From: Citrobacter telavivensis
GTDB lineage: Bacteria > Pseudomonadota > Gammaproteobacteria > Enterobacterales > Enterobacteriaceae
Length of the DNA stretch: 64,000 bases
Direction of reading: 5' to 3'
Assembly: GCA_009363175.1 (NCBI GenBank)
Contig: CP045205.1
Location: forward strand, 1,240,001-1,304,000
In this document: positions 1-8,329 of the stretch, piece by piece
How positions within the stretch are numbered: position 1 is the stretch's first letter
How the letters are laid out: every line of letters starts with the position of its first letter
Position numbers and translations under genes: made by a program
Notes under the pieces: generated by a model
The model's database searches: none
Told to the model about the DNA's origin: nothing
Seen by the model: the letters and a program-made list of their open reading frames with translations, nothing else

Positions 1-33
1 TATGGGCTAACCCGCACTTCGCCGTCCGCGTGT

Positions 34-426
34 TTAACTCACCATCGTCGTCATCTGTCCCGGAAAACTGATTTGAATCACCCCGCCCCAGGCGCACATA
101 AGTCTGGACTGCGCATTCAGTGCCGGAGCGTTGCCGACCATGATTGTTGGTGAACCGGGCGCCCACGGCGCAACGGTTGCGGGAATACACGGCATGGGGG
201 TAAGCACGCCCAGCGCAGCAGCGGTGGCCGCCGCCACCGTAGGGTTAGCCAGGCTGCTGCACATGCCAAAGGGCAGAATATTAACGAACGGTCGGTTATC
301 CATAATATTTGCCATCGGCAGGCTATTGACCAGCGTACGGTTGACGGGCAGGACGTTCAGCGTCGAAGGCGCAATGCCAAACGAGCACTGCATCATGGCC
401 CCGGTACAAACGGCGGGACAACTCAT
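34..426 (-). CDS. PAAR-like DUF4280-type T6SS tip protein
   Basis: 130 residues rich in Pro, Met and Cys, starting MSCPAVCTGAMMQCSFG, with a central Ala-rich stretch and a late GNAPALNAQSRLMC segment. This pattern is typical of DUF4280 PAAR-like proteins, which are thought to sharpen the VgrG spike tip and carry effectors; that role is family knowledge, not seen here. Its start overlaps the tssA stop by 4 bases (ATGA), so it is the last visible gene of the minus-strand T6SS operon. There is no C-terminal toxin extension, so any cargo would be encoded separately, possibly just beyond the left window edge. Confidence 0.8.
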   Translation of the reverse strand: MSCPAVCTGAMMQCSFGIAPSTLNVLPVNRTLVNSLPMANIMDNRPFVNILPFGMCSSLANPTVAAATAAALGVLTPMPCIPATVAPWAPGSPTIMVGNAPALNAQSRLMCAWGGVIQISFPGQMTTMVS

Positions 427-1343
427 GGTAGCACCCCCAGTTGCCGCCAGAGTCGGCGGGCGGATTCATCTCCGCTGATTAATTCCTGAAGTAGCTCCGG
501 CAAGGGCGTGTGTCCCCAGGCCCAGGCGCGCTCAAGCAGATAAGGTACCGGACTGTGCGGCTCCGTTCGTTGCAGATAGCTGGCAACCTGGCGAAGCATC
601 TGATAGGCCTCCTCGCGACTGGCGAAAGTGACGGGGGACGATATCGTCGGCGGTTCATTGACGGCCGCCGTCTGCGTGTTTTCAGGTGGTGCGCTGCCCA
701 GCGCCTGTTGGCAGGTTTTGATCTTTTGTTCCAGCACGCGAAAGGAGGGCGCGGACGCTTCCGGCCAGTGCTGGCAGACCGCGTTCAGGCGCTGCAGCCA
801 GTGCAGACTGGCCTCCAGCGCTTCGGCGACAGGGCGGCTGGCCTCGCTGAACGGTGGGCTGGGATGATGACCCTGCTGCCACTGGCCGAGCGTGATGCTT
901 TCGCCGTTGACCGCAAACAGCGGGGCATTGGCAACCAGCATGGCATAATGCTGTGCCACCCAGCTAAGCGGTGCGGCGCGATAATCATAATCCCCGTCTC
1001 TGATCTGCGGATGCAACTCGCCCGGGTAATGTTCCAGCGCCAGCGTCAGCAGCGCCAGCGCGCGCGGCAGGGCCGACACTCCGTGCAGGCGAATCCAGGC
1101 ATCGCCAAGCCAGGCCATCACCACCAGATCTTTACTTCGTGTGGTGGTCAGGTGGCTGGCCAGTCTGGCGACCTCCTCCCAGTCGGCGCGCCGTGGTGCG
1201 CTCTGCCAGACGCCGGCGGGCAATGACTCATCGTCCTCCTGGCGCGCGCTGACCAACCGATCGAACTCGGGCGAATAGCGGATGGACTCCCCACAGGGGC
1301 TGTCCGGACTAATGGGAATAAGTAACGCGTCTATCTGTTCCAT
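423..1343 (-). CDS. tssA: T6SS protein TssA (ImpA family)
   Basis: 306 residues. The N-terminal half (about 8-130) has the ImpA-type pattern, with PISPDSPCGESIRYSPEFDRL near the start and DLVVMAWLGDAWIRLHG further on. The C-terminal half is a helical segment ending in RLWRQLGVLP. TssA proteins prime baseplate and sheath assembly and may cap the growing tail. The gene overlaps tssM upstream by 13 bases and the PAAR-like gene downstream by 4 bases, so translation is probably coupled. The C-terminal domain is short and Gln/Pro-linked, so I would not assign a TssA subclass. Confidence 0.88.
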   Translation of the reverse strand: MEQIDALLIPISPDSPCGESIRYSPEFDRLVSARQEDDESLPAGVWQSAPRRADWEEVARLASHLTTTRSKDLVVMAWLGDAWIRLHGVSALPRALALLTLALEHYPGELHPQIRDGDYDYRAAPLSWVAQHYAMLVANAPLFAVNGESITLGQWQQGHHPSPPFSEASRPVAEALEASLHWLQRLNAVCQHWPEASAPSFRVLEQKIKTCQQALGSAPPENTQTAAVNEPPTISSPVTFASREEAYQMLRQVASYLQRTEPHSPVPYLLERAWAWGHTPLPELLQELISGDESARRLWRQLGVLP

Positions 1344-4300
1344 TGATGTTCTCCCGAAAATCCCTGTTCAGTCAGGATGACCCAGGGCAGCGGTGCATTG
1401 TCTTGCGCATTCAGTAACGCAAACTGGATATTGACGGTTGTACGCGAGCGCTGTTGTCCGTCGCTCACGGGCAGTGAAAAACGAAGCGGCACAGGCTGCG
1501 CCAGTGCGCCGCCGATGCGCTGCTGGTCTGTCATACGCAGCAGCGCCCATGCCCCTTGCCAGCGCCAGCGTGCGGTGTCGCCCGCCACGCTCAGGCCGAC
1601 GACGGCGGTATCCGGTACGGGACGCCACGCAGAATTTGCCGCCCAGCGCAGGCTGAACGTCAGATTATCGCCGCTGCGCCAGTGCAGATCGGCGCTGGTG
1701 CCGCCGGGCCAGATCAGGGTCTGCTGATTACCGCTTAACCGCCAGTCGACGATTTGCTCCGCACCGGCTTCCTGATTGCGCTGCGTCCGCCAGTTCACCC
1801 GTACCACCACACCGTCTGGCGAGACCAGTGCGGAAAGCAACGGCTGTGCGGCGGCTAACTGGCGAATCAGCGCGGGTTGGTCTGCGAGCGTTTCCGGCGG
1901 CAGTTTCACCAGCAGCGACACCAGTTCGCGAACCCGATCCACATCCGCATCCGGGGCATGGGGTAACGCCGTGAAAGGGAAACGCCCGGCAAGCCAGTTG
2001 TTATACAACGTGAAGATGTTTTGCACCACGCCGATGCTGCCCTGCTGGCGCAGTTGCTGACAGTTTTGCGCCGAGGCGCTGAGCAGCGCGTTCAGCGAGG
2101 CGCTGTAAAAATCCTGCTGACCCGCTGCATGAAACGAGGCCAGTTCGCTCTGACAATTTTGGACGGTTAATGTGGGTAACGTTGCGGCGAGGGTTTGCAG
2201 TTGCGCCGGTGCGCTGGTGGGATCCTGCTGTTGCAGACGCATTAACGTCTCCTGCGAACTGACCCAGCGGGCGATTTGCTGATTTTGCGCGGCGGTCAGC
2301 CACGGACGCTGCGTGCTGAGCCATTCTATCGGTTGCTGGTAGCGGGTGAGCGTCGCGGAAATTTGCTCCGTCTGGGCGGCGACCCAGCCCATCACCTGCT
2401 GTCCGCTCGCCTGTGCCTGCTCCGGCGTCGCCGTGTTGACCGACGGCGGGCGGATGCCGGGCAGACGTGCGCCGCCTTCATCATTGACCCGCGCAATGAT
2501 CTGTGCGGCAACCTGCTGGCGCAGCGCGCTGGCGAGGGCCGGGCGATTGATCTGCGTCAGCGCCGCGATGACGCGATCGGCGTTTTCCGTGTTGAGCTCT
2601 CGCGCCGGTGCGGTGCCAGGAACGCCGCGGTAGAGCGTCTGACGAATGGCGCGCTCGACGGCATTCTGCGCCAGTTCATTGAGCCGGGGTCGCCAGAGGC
2701 TGTCGGGGAGCTGTTCACTATACCGCTGATAGCCGGCAAACAGCGTTGCAGCCTGCTGAATCTGTGGATCGCCGGGATAGCCTAAGCTCTCAGGAGGCGG
2801 CTGCCCCGCGCCTCGCTGCCAGAACGGTTGATTCAGCAGATCGCGTAAACTTTTTTGCAGCGCCAGAATGTCGGGGGAAACATGGAATTCGCCCTCTGTG
2901 GATTGCGCGGTCAGCGTGGAAAAATGCAGTAGAGAGCGATCAATCTGAGCCACCAACCGCTGACGCAGTTGTTCCTCATCGTTAAGTAGATTATGAATGG
3001 CCGTCCGGTCGAGCAGGCGCCGCGCCTGCGTCTGGGTCTGCAAGGTGTTCAGAGCAAGCCGTGCAGGGGAGTGCGCCGCGTCCTGACTGAGACTATTGAG
3101 CGTGGTCAGGGCGTTCTGCAGCCGACTTATCTGCCGCATCAGCAGGCGTACGAAATCCGCGTTAATCTCTTCGTTACTGCTGAATGTCAGCAGCAGCTCG
3201 TCGAGTTGCCTGGCATAGATTTCCAGGCTGGCGTTATCGTAGATTTGCGCCAGCCAGCGCCGGGTCTCGCGGGTAAACTGTTCGCTGTTGCGCTGGGTCA
3301 GTTCGCTGGCATCGGGCAGGTTCATCTGGCTAACGGGGAGTGTGGCGAGCATCTCATTAAGCTCAGATGTGGCGGGCAGGGCAGCGACTTCCACGTTAAC
3401 CCCCCAGACGGTTGAAGAGACCTCGGCCAGCGTCTGCACCGTGGGGCGTTTGACCTGTGTCAGTTGCAGCAACGGCAGATACTGGGTCTCCATCTGCTTC
3501 GTCTGCTCGAGTAAAAACAGGATCTGCCGGTAACGCTCTTCCGCCAGCAGATCGTCCCGCTCGCGCAGGCCATCGCCGCGCGTTGCGCTCTGATGTTGCA
3601 GGCAGATGCTGTTCATCGCCGGCACCAGCAGGCTGCGCAGCGTTGCATCATGAAAGGTGGTGCTCAGTTTGCTGTCAGTCCGGCTGAACAGCGATCCTGG
3701 CCAGATGAGCGAGCGAAAATGCCACTGCGGGACATCATTCACCATCCGCCAGTACCGCGTGGCAGAACGTTCACCTGGCGTATCGCTGGGGGCAATTTGC
3801 GTCGCGAGACTCTGCAACTGGTTATGCAGCAACAGGGCGTTGGTATGCTGAGACGGCCAGCGCCAGAGCATCACCGCCAGCCAGACGACGCACAGCGCGC
3901 TGTAGCCCGCGAGGACAATAAAATGGCGGCGCAGATTAAGCCGCAGCAGGCGACGTACCGGCAGCGCCAGCCCTCGTTCCGCGGTGATTTTGTCATGCAG
4001 AAGCGTCTGACAGAACGCCATCTGCGGCTTTTCGTCCACCACGTGATGTGCGACAAACCAGATCCCACGCAGTAGCGGCGGTTCATCGCGGGCATTGCTG
4101 CTCAGAAGCCCATCGAAACTGGCGTGAAGCGCCGTCGCCAGCGACGGAAAAAACTCCGGCAGACGAAACAGCGATGCTGGCGTACTACCACTGAGCGCGC
4201 CAAGTTCAGTGACCGCCTGGCGCAGTGAGAAGCGGGTGTTCTCCAACGCATCGTCAATCCACTGTGGTTTCCAGACGGCTTCCCGGGGACAAGAAATCGC

Positions 4301-4894
4301 GCTCCCGATGGCGCTTCCCTGAGCCAGGGACGGGAGCTGGCGCAGCAGCGTCCGCACGCCGTCCTGCGCCTCCATACCGCTGATTAACAGATAAACAGGC
4401 AGGCTGAGGCCGCACACCTGCTGGATCTGCTGGCAGCGTTCTGACAGATAAGCGTATGCATCACTCTCTAAATCCGCGAGCGGAAGCGTCAGGATCAGCG
4501 CATCCAGCGGGCGCTGAGGGCGACTTTTCACCAGTGCCGCCATCATCTTTTGCCAGTCGTTCTGCCGGATAAGCCGTTTTTTCCCCGTGGTTTGCAGCGA
4601 ATGCGGCACGCAGAGCAGGCTGCACTGTGCATCAAACCACCACTGCCCGAACCAGGACTCCGCGCCGTCGGTTAATGACCAGGTGCGGCACAGCAGACGG
4701 TTGTCCTCCTCGTTGCCCAGCATCAGGATCCGGGTGCTGTCGTAAGGATCCTGTCCGCCATTGGCGCGCTGGATCTCCTTTTGCGCGCGGATAAAGGTGT
4801 CGTTACGATATTGCCATTGCCACCAGACGCACCACAGCGTGATCGCCAGCAGCACCAGCACGAGGATCGTAAGCGACAGCCACGGCTGCGTCAT
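1331..4894 (-). CDS. tssM: T6SS membrane complex protein TssM (IcmF family), Walker A degenerate
   Basis: Taking the ATG at 4894, which overlaps the tssL stop as ATGA, gives 1187 residues; an in-frame start 81 bases upstream exists but lies deep inside tssL. A hydrophobic segment at about residues 4-26 and another near 350 (FIVLAGYSALCVVWLAVM) anchor it in the inner membrane, followed by a long periplasmic part. TssM forms the trans-envelope complex with TssL and TssJ. Where IcmF proteins usually carry a P-loop, this one reads ILMLGNEEDNRLL with no GK(S/T), so nucleotide binding is probably lost. Identity is secure from length, topology and position. Confidence 0.9.
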   Translation of the reverse strand: MTQPWLSLTILVLVLLAITLWCVWWQWQYRNDTFIRAQKEIQRANGGQDPYDSTRILMLGNEEDNRLLCRTWSLTDGAESWFGQWWFDAQCSLLCVPHSLQTTGKKRLIRQNDWQKMMAALVKSRPQRPLDALILTLPLADLESDAYAYLSERCQQIQQVCGLSLPVYLLISGMEAQDGVRTLLRQLPSLAQGSAIGSAISCPREAVWKPQWIDDALENTRFSLRQAVTELGALSGSTPASLFRLPEFFPSLATALHASFDGLLSSNARDEPPLLRGIWFVAHHVVDEKPQMAFCQTLLHDKITAERGLALPVRRLLRLNLRRHFIVLAGYSALCVVWLAVMLWRWPSQHTNALLLHNQLQSLATQIAPSDTPGERSATRYWRMVNDVPQWHFRSLIWPGSLFSRTDSKLSTTFHDATLRSLLVPAMNSICLQHQSATRGDGLRERDDLLAEERYRQILFLLEQTKQMETQYLPLLQLTQVKRPTVQTLAEVSSTVWGVNVEVAALPATSELNEMLATLPVSQMNLPDASELTQRNSEQFTRETRRWLAQIYDNASLEIYARQLDELLLTFSSNEEINADFVRLLMRQISRLQNALTTLNSLSQDAAHSPARLALNTLQTQTQARRLLDRTAIHNLLNDEEQLRQRLVAQIDRSLLHFSTLTAQSTEGEFHVSPDILALQKSLRDLLNQPFWQRGAGQPPPESLGYPGDPQIQQAATLFAGYQRYSEQLPDSLWRPRLNELAQNAVERAIRQTLYRGVPGTAPARELNTENADRVIAALTQINRPALASALRQQVAAQIIARVNDEGGARLPGIRPPSVNTATPEQAQASGQQVMGWVAAQTEQISATLTRYQQPIEWLSTQRPWLTAAQNQQIARWVSSQETLMRLQQQDPTSAPAQLQTLAATLPTLTVQNCQSELASFHAAGQQDFYSASLNALLSASAQNCQQLRQQGSIGVVQNIFTLYNNWLAGRFPFTALPHAPDADVDRVRELVSLLVKLPPETLADQPALIRQLAAAQPLLSALVSPDGVVVRVNWRTQRNQEAGAEQIVDWRLSGNQQTLIWPGGTSADLHWRSGDNLTFSLRWAANSAWRPVPDTAVVGLSVAGDTARWRWQGAWALLRMTDQQRIGGALAQPVPLRFSLPVSDGQQRSRTTVNIQFALLNAQDNAPLPWVILTEQGFSGEHQWNR

Positions 4895-5637
4895 GGCGTC
4901 TCCTCCGGGCAAAGTTGCGTCGCGGAAAAGTTCGGTAGCGTATTCACGCCAATGGCCTCTTCGAGGCCCAGCCACAGATGTTGGCTGAGCAATAACAGCG
5001 CCAGCAGCACGATCAGCGCGACCAGATGCAGACGAGAGTGATCGGGCAGACGGCGGCGGGGAGGCAGTTGCAGTGGTGCCCCCAGCGAGTCGGCATTCAG
5101 GCGTGCGGCAATGTCATCGGCCCGGGGATCCTGCTGAAAAGCAAAATGCCACAGTAACCGACAGGTCTCCTGATGCGTGGTTTCATTGAAATCGTCGCGG
5201 TTGATGCCAAAGCCCAGCGTCAGGCAGCGTAAATAGAGTGCGGCGACATCGCGCTGGCCCGGTTGACGTTCGCTGAGCAGGGTTTGAATACGCTGCGGTA
5301 ACGCATCCCCCGCGCGATGCGTTTGCCAGAGGTGGTATTCCAGCGGGCACGCCTGCCACTGGAGGTGCGCTGGCCATGACGTGTAGAGCACCGTCTCATC
5401 AATCAGCGCGACCAGCGCATACACGGCGGCATCGATCTGCGCCTGAAACGGACTCCCTAACACCCGGTTCAACCGCTGCGTGTAGTCCGCGACGACCTGA
5501 TTACTCCAGTCGAACGCCTGTTGATACAGCATTTCCGGTGCCAGCGTGCTGGTTTTCCAGTGTTCAAATTGCGCCAGCCAGCGGGTAAAAACCGTATCAA
5601 ACAGACGGCTTGCGGGCATGTCAGCCGCCATCGGCAT
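4891..5637 (-). CDS. tssL: T6SS membrane complex protein TssL (DotU family)
   Basis: The start at 5637 is chosen because AGGAGG lies 9 bases upstream; this gives 248 residues and a 17-base overlap with the end of tssK. The cytoplasmic DotU domain shows AAVYALVALIDETVLYTSW and a QRDVAALYLRCLTLGFG segment, then one C-terminal transmembrane helix (LHLVALIVLLALLLLSQHLW). TssL works with TssM and TssJ as the envelope anchor of the secretion machine. There is no OmpA-like peptidoglycan-binding extension, so cell-wall anchoring would have to come from elsewhere. It overlaps tssM by 4 bases. Confidence 0.9.
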   Translation of the reverse strand: MPMAADMPASRLFDTVFTRWLAQFEHWKTSTLAPEMLYQQAFDWSNQVVADYTQRLNRVLGSPFQAQIDAAVYALVALIDETVLYTSWPAHLQWQACPLEYHLWQTHRAGDALPQRIQTLLSERQPGQRDVAALYLRCLTLGFGINRDDFNETTHQETCRLLWHFAFQQDPRADDIAARLNADSLGAPLQLPPRRRLPDHSRLHLVALIVLLALLLLSQHLWLGLEEAIGVNTLPNFSATQLCPEETP

Positions 5638-6958
5638 GATGTTGCGCCTCCTGCCGATAAAGCATGATCCGCTCAGGTCTGACGCTGGTCTCATGCAGCG
5701 GGGCGATGACCAGTAGGGCGTCGTGCTCAAACCATTGCGTGGTGAGCGTAAGGGTAAACAGCGCGATGGTGCTGTCGGTTTCCCACTCCGTCCGCTGTTG
5801 TGCCGCAAGCGGTACGACGGACATGCCGTGCATGCGCTGGCGGCGTAAGATCGGCAGAAACGGCTGGCAGGCAATCAGTGACGCCTGTAGCCAGTCGACT
5901 GCCGACAGCGGGCTACCGTCGGGCATCAGGATACCTATCACCACCTGCTCACCCGCGCGTGTCCCGCCAGGCAGCGTCAGGGAGAAGTCGTCCTCCCCGG
6001 CAGTAAAATTCAGCCGCAGTCGACGGCGATGGATATGTGCCAGTTGCGTGCGCAGCAGCGTAAACAGCGCGGTAAATCCTGGCTGCATATTTTCGTAGTC
6101 GAAACCGGGAAGCCAGGGCAAGGGTTTATCCTGAGTCAGGACAGCGGTCTGACCGCAGAATAAACACAGTGTGCGAAACAGATCCGCCGGATGGGTCTTT
6201 CCGCTGTTTACCAGACATTCCAGCAGCGGCAGCACTCCCTGAATACTTTGCAGGCAAAGCGTCAGCCAGAGCCAGTTGTGGGTATTGTCGTTCTGCCTGG
6301 CAAGTTGCGCTTCACGGCTGAGAAACAGGATCTTCTCTCTGGCCAGCAGACAAAGTTCACGAGCCTGTTGGCAGAGCGTACTGCCCTCGATCACCTGAGG
6401 CGACGGGGGAAGCCAGTCGTTGCGGCGAAATCCCCCTTCGGTATAGACCACCTGAATCAGCGGCAGGCAGAGGAGATCGGCGCGTTCATGCAGACTGACC
6501 AGACGCGGTGCCGGCTGCCAGCTGGCAATGGATTCGGGAAACTCTCCGCTGGTTAAATCGGGCAGCGGTGCGCTGGTGACGGAACGAAAGCGGGTGGTAA
6601 ACGGCTGCCACTGACCACCGCGGTTTGCCGACGGCAGCGCCAGCCAGAGCGTGTGTTCGCTGTCAGCGGCAGCCGGAAGCAGGCGAGTGCAGTCAAATTC
6701 CAGCGGCGGATCGCGTTGGATATCGTAGTCAATGGGTAAGCCATCGGGCATGATCGCCGTCAGGCGTAAGAGTCGCAGAGTACCGGCGCAAAGCGCGGCA
6801 TCGTCAATCTCCAGATGGTTCACGCCCCAGAACCACGGGTTAGCATGACCGGCAAGCGCGGCGGCGAGGGCGTCATGGCGCAGCGACTGCAACTGGAAAT
6901 GCTGCGGCAGCATCGCCATCCCTTCATACCAGCAGACCATTGCCGGAATTGTCGTCAT
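5621..6958 (-). CDS. tssK: T6SS baseplate protein TssK
   Basis: 445 residues, normal for TssK. It begins MTTIPAMVCWYEGMAMLPQHFQ, the conserved W-x-E-G-M-x-L-x-P-Q-H-F signature of the family. TssK is a trimeric baseplate subunit that links the TssEFG wedge to the TssL/TssM membrane complex in the cytoplasm. It follows tssJ after one base and overlaps tssL, consistent with one transcript. No anomalies seen. Confidence 0.93.
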   Translation of the reverse strand: MTTIPAMVCWYEGMAMLPQHFQLQSLRHDALAAALAGHANPWFWGVNHLEIDDAALCAGTLRLLRLTAIMPDGLPIDYDIQRDPPLEFDCTRLLPAAADSEHTLWLALPSANRGGQWQPFTTRFRSVTSAPLPDLTSGEFPESIASWQPAPRLVSLHERADLLCLPLIQVVYTEGGFRRNDWLPPSPQVIEGSTLCQQARELCLLAREKILFLSREAQLARQNDNTHNWLWLTLCLQSIQGVLPLLECLVNSGKTHPADLFRTLCLFCGQTAVLTQDKPLPWLPGFDYENMQPGFTALFTLLRTQLAHIHRRRLRLNFTAGEDDFSLTLPGGTRAGEQVVIGILMPDGSPLSAVDWLQASLIACQPFLPILRRQRMHGMSVVPLAAQQRTEWETDSTIALFTLTLTTQWFEHDALLVIAPLHETSVRPERIMLYRQEAQHHADGG

Positions 6959-6959
6959 A

Positions 6960-7430
6960 TTACTTTCCTTGTTCAGGAGCCAGTACCGCCTCGTCCGCCA
7001 TCAGTTGCAGATGCAGGGCGGTGGTTTTGTCCAGTCGCAGGCGGTGCTCGCCTTCGCTGCGATAGCGGGCAAACAGCAGCGTGGCTTCTGCAGGAGCGCC
7101 GCTCAGCGGATTGTCATCAGCGGTAAAGCGGGAGCCGGGAACCAGTTCCAGAGACCACACGTGCAAACCGCCAGGGTAATCGCGCTGTAGTTGCGCTCTG
7201 GCGTTAAACCACTGCGTTGCCGAAAGCGTCTGCACCACAGGCACAAGTGAGGCATCGGCAATGGCGACAATATCCACGGCGACAGGGGTGTTATCATTCG
7301 CTTCCGCGACGGTATCGATGACCACCGTCTTTAATTCCACCTGATTTGACCAGAATGAACAGCCATTATTAAGCAATGCTAAACAAGTAATAAATATTAT
7401 TCGGGCCAAATGGCATCTGCCGTTAGTCAT
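6960..7430 (-). CDS. tssJ: T6SS outer membrane lipoprotein TssJ
   Basis: 156 residues. A basic N-terminus and hydrophobic stretch end in a lipobox-like LLNNGC with the lipidated Cys at residue 24, so it should be a lipoprotein. Asn at -2 and -3 is less usual than Ala/Ser. TssJ binds the periplasmic end of TssM and nucleates the membrane complex. It is the first gene of the minus-strand operon and faces tssB across a 369-base promoter region. Confidence 0.87.
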   Translation of the reverse strand: MTNGRCHLARIIFITCLALLNNGCSFWSNQVELKTVVIDTVAEANDNTPVAVDIVAIADASLVPVVQTLSATQWFNARAQLQRDYPGGLHVWSLELVPGSRFTADDNPLSGAPAEATLLFARYRSEGEHRLRLDKTTALHLQLMADEAVLAPEQGK

Positions 7431-7799
7431 ATAAATTCCTTTTATATCCCCGTTAAGAAAATAATTAATGGTGAGGTTTGTTTAGTTGATTTAAATCATT
7501 ATTCGGCGTTAATCATTAAATAAACAGGTGAAAATAGGGTGTGCCCGTAGAGTGAATATACCGTATGGAATATTCACTCTATCATCTACTTTTCAGTATC
7601 TTATTGAATAATGAATCTTTTGTTCTTTGCATGTGATATTGATCAACCAGGAAGATTCTCATCCAGAAAACAAAAATTGGTTGATATTTATTTTCCATTG
7701 TGTTTTTTATAATGGCGATTGATTATTCTGAAATAACGTTTTCAAATAAAGGTGCACGCAAGATTGCACTCGGGATTTTTATTGCGAAAAGGACAAGTT
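7431..7799. promoter_or_regulatory. Divergent T6SS promoter region
   Basis: 369 bases, clearly AT-richer than the genes on either side, separating divergent tssJ and tssB; it must hold the promoters of both operons. It contains an FNR-box-like sequence (7486-7499), a CRP-like half-match TGTGA-N6-TCAAC (7632-7647) and AT-rich tracts around 7655-7745 that could attract H-NS. I cannot place -10/-35 elements with confidence. AAAAGGACAAG just upstream of 7800 supplies the tssB ribosome-binding site. Confidence 0.6.
7486..7499. promoter_or_regulatory. FNR-box-like palindrome upstream of tssJ
   Basis: TTGAT-TTAA-ATCAT matches the FNR consensus TTGAT-N4-ATCAA at 9 of 10 fixed positions. It lies 56 bases upstream of the tssJ start and about 300 upstream of tssB, so it could act on the minus-strand operon. 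Such a site can occur by chance in AT-rich DNA; this is a sequence match only. Confidence 0.3.
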
Positions 7800-8312
7800 A
7801 TGGCAGAGAGTATTCAACATAAACTCAGTCGTATTAGACCACCGCGGGTGCAAATTACCTATGACGTGGAAACGGGTGGAGCAATAGAAAAAAAGGAATT
7901 GCCTCTTGTTGTCGGTATTTTAGCCGATTTATCCGGCCAGCCGGCGACCCCACCTGAAAAGCTACGTGACCGGCGGTTTGTCGATATCGATCGTGATAAC
8001 TTTGATGATGTGCTCGCGTCGATCGCCCCCCGCCTGGCGCTCCAGGTGGAGAATCGGCTGGCGAATGATGACAGCAAATTCAACATCGAGCTTCATTTCA
8101 AAACCATCGACGATTTCTCTCCTCTCAACATTATCGATCAAGTGAAACCCCTTCAGCGCCTGTTTCTTGCTCGTCAGCGCCTGCGCGATCTGCTGACCAA
8201 ACTGGATGGCAACGACGATCTGGATGCCCTGCTCCAGCAGGTGGTCAATGACAATGCTGAACTTCAGGCGTTGCGGCCAACAACCGAAGGCAAGCCGGCA
8301 GAAAACGCCTAA
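7800..8312 (+). CDS. tssB: T6SS contractile sheath small subunit TssB
   Basis: The start at 7800 follows AAAAGGACAAGTT; a longer in-frame start (7752) has no good ribosome-binding site. The 170-residue product shows the family signature at the N-terminus (RIRPPRVQITYDVETGG) and the LPLVVGILADLSG strand, with a helical C-terminus. TssB and TssC form the contractile sheath in the cytoplasm that drives the Hcp tube. It heads the plus-strand operon, with tssC starting 17 bases downstream. Confidence 0.95.
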   Translation: MAESIQHKLSRIRPPRVQITYDVETGGAIEKKELPLVVGILADLSGQPATPPEKLRDRRFVDIDRDNFDDVLASIAPRLALQVENRLANDDSKFNIELHFKTIDDFSPLNIIDQVKPLQRLFLARQRLRDLLTKLDGNDDLDALLQQVVNDNAELQALRPTTEGKPAENA

Positions 8313-8329
8313 CCGAAGAGGAACGAACA

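Noticed and set aside
7748..7766. Sigma-54-like promoter (GGTGCACG...TTGCA) before tssB
   Set aside because: The distance between the GG and GC elements is 13 bases instead of 10, and it lies too near the start codon.
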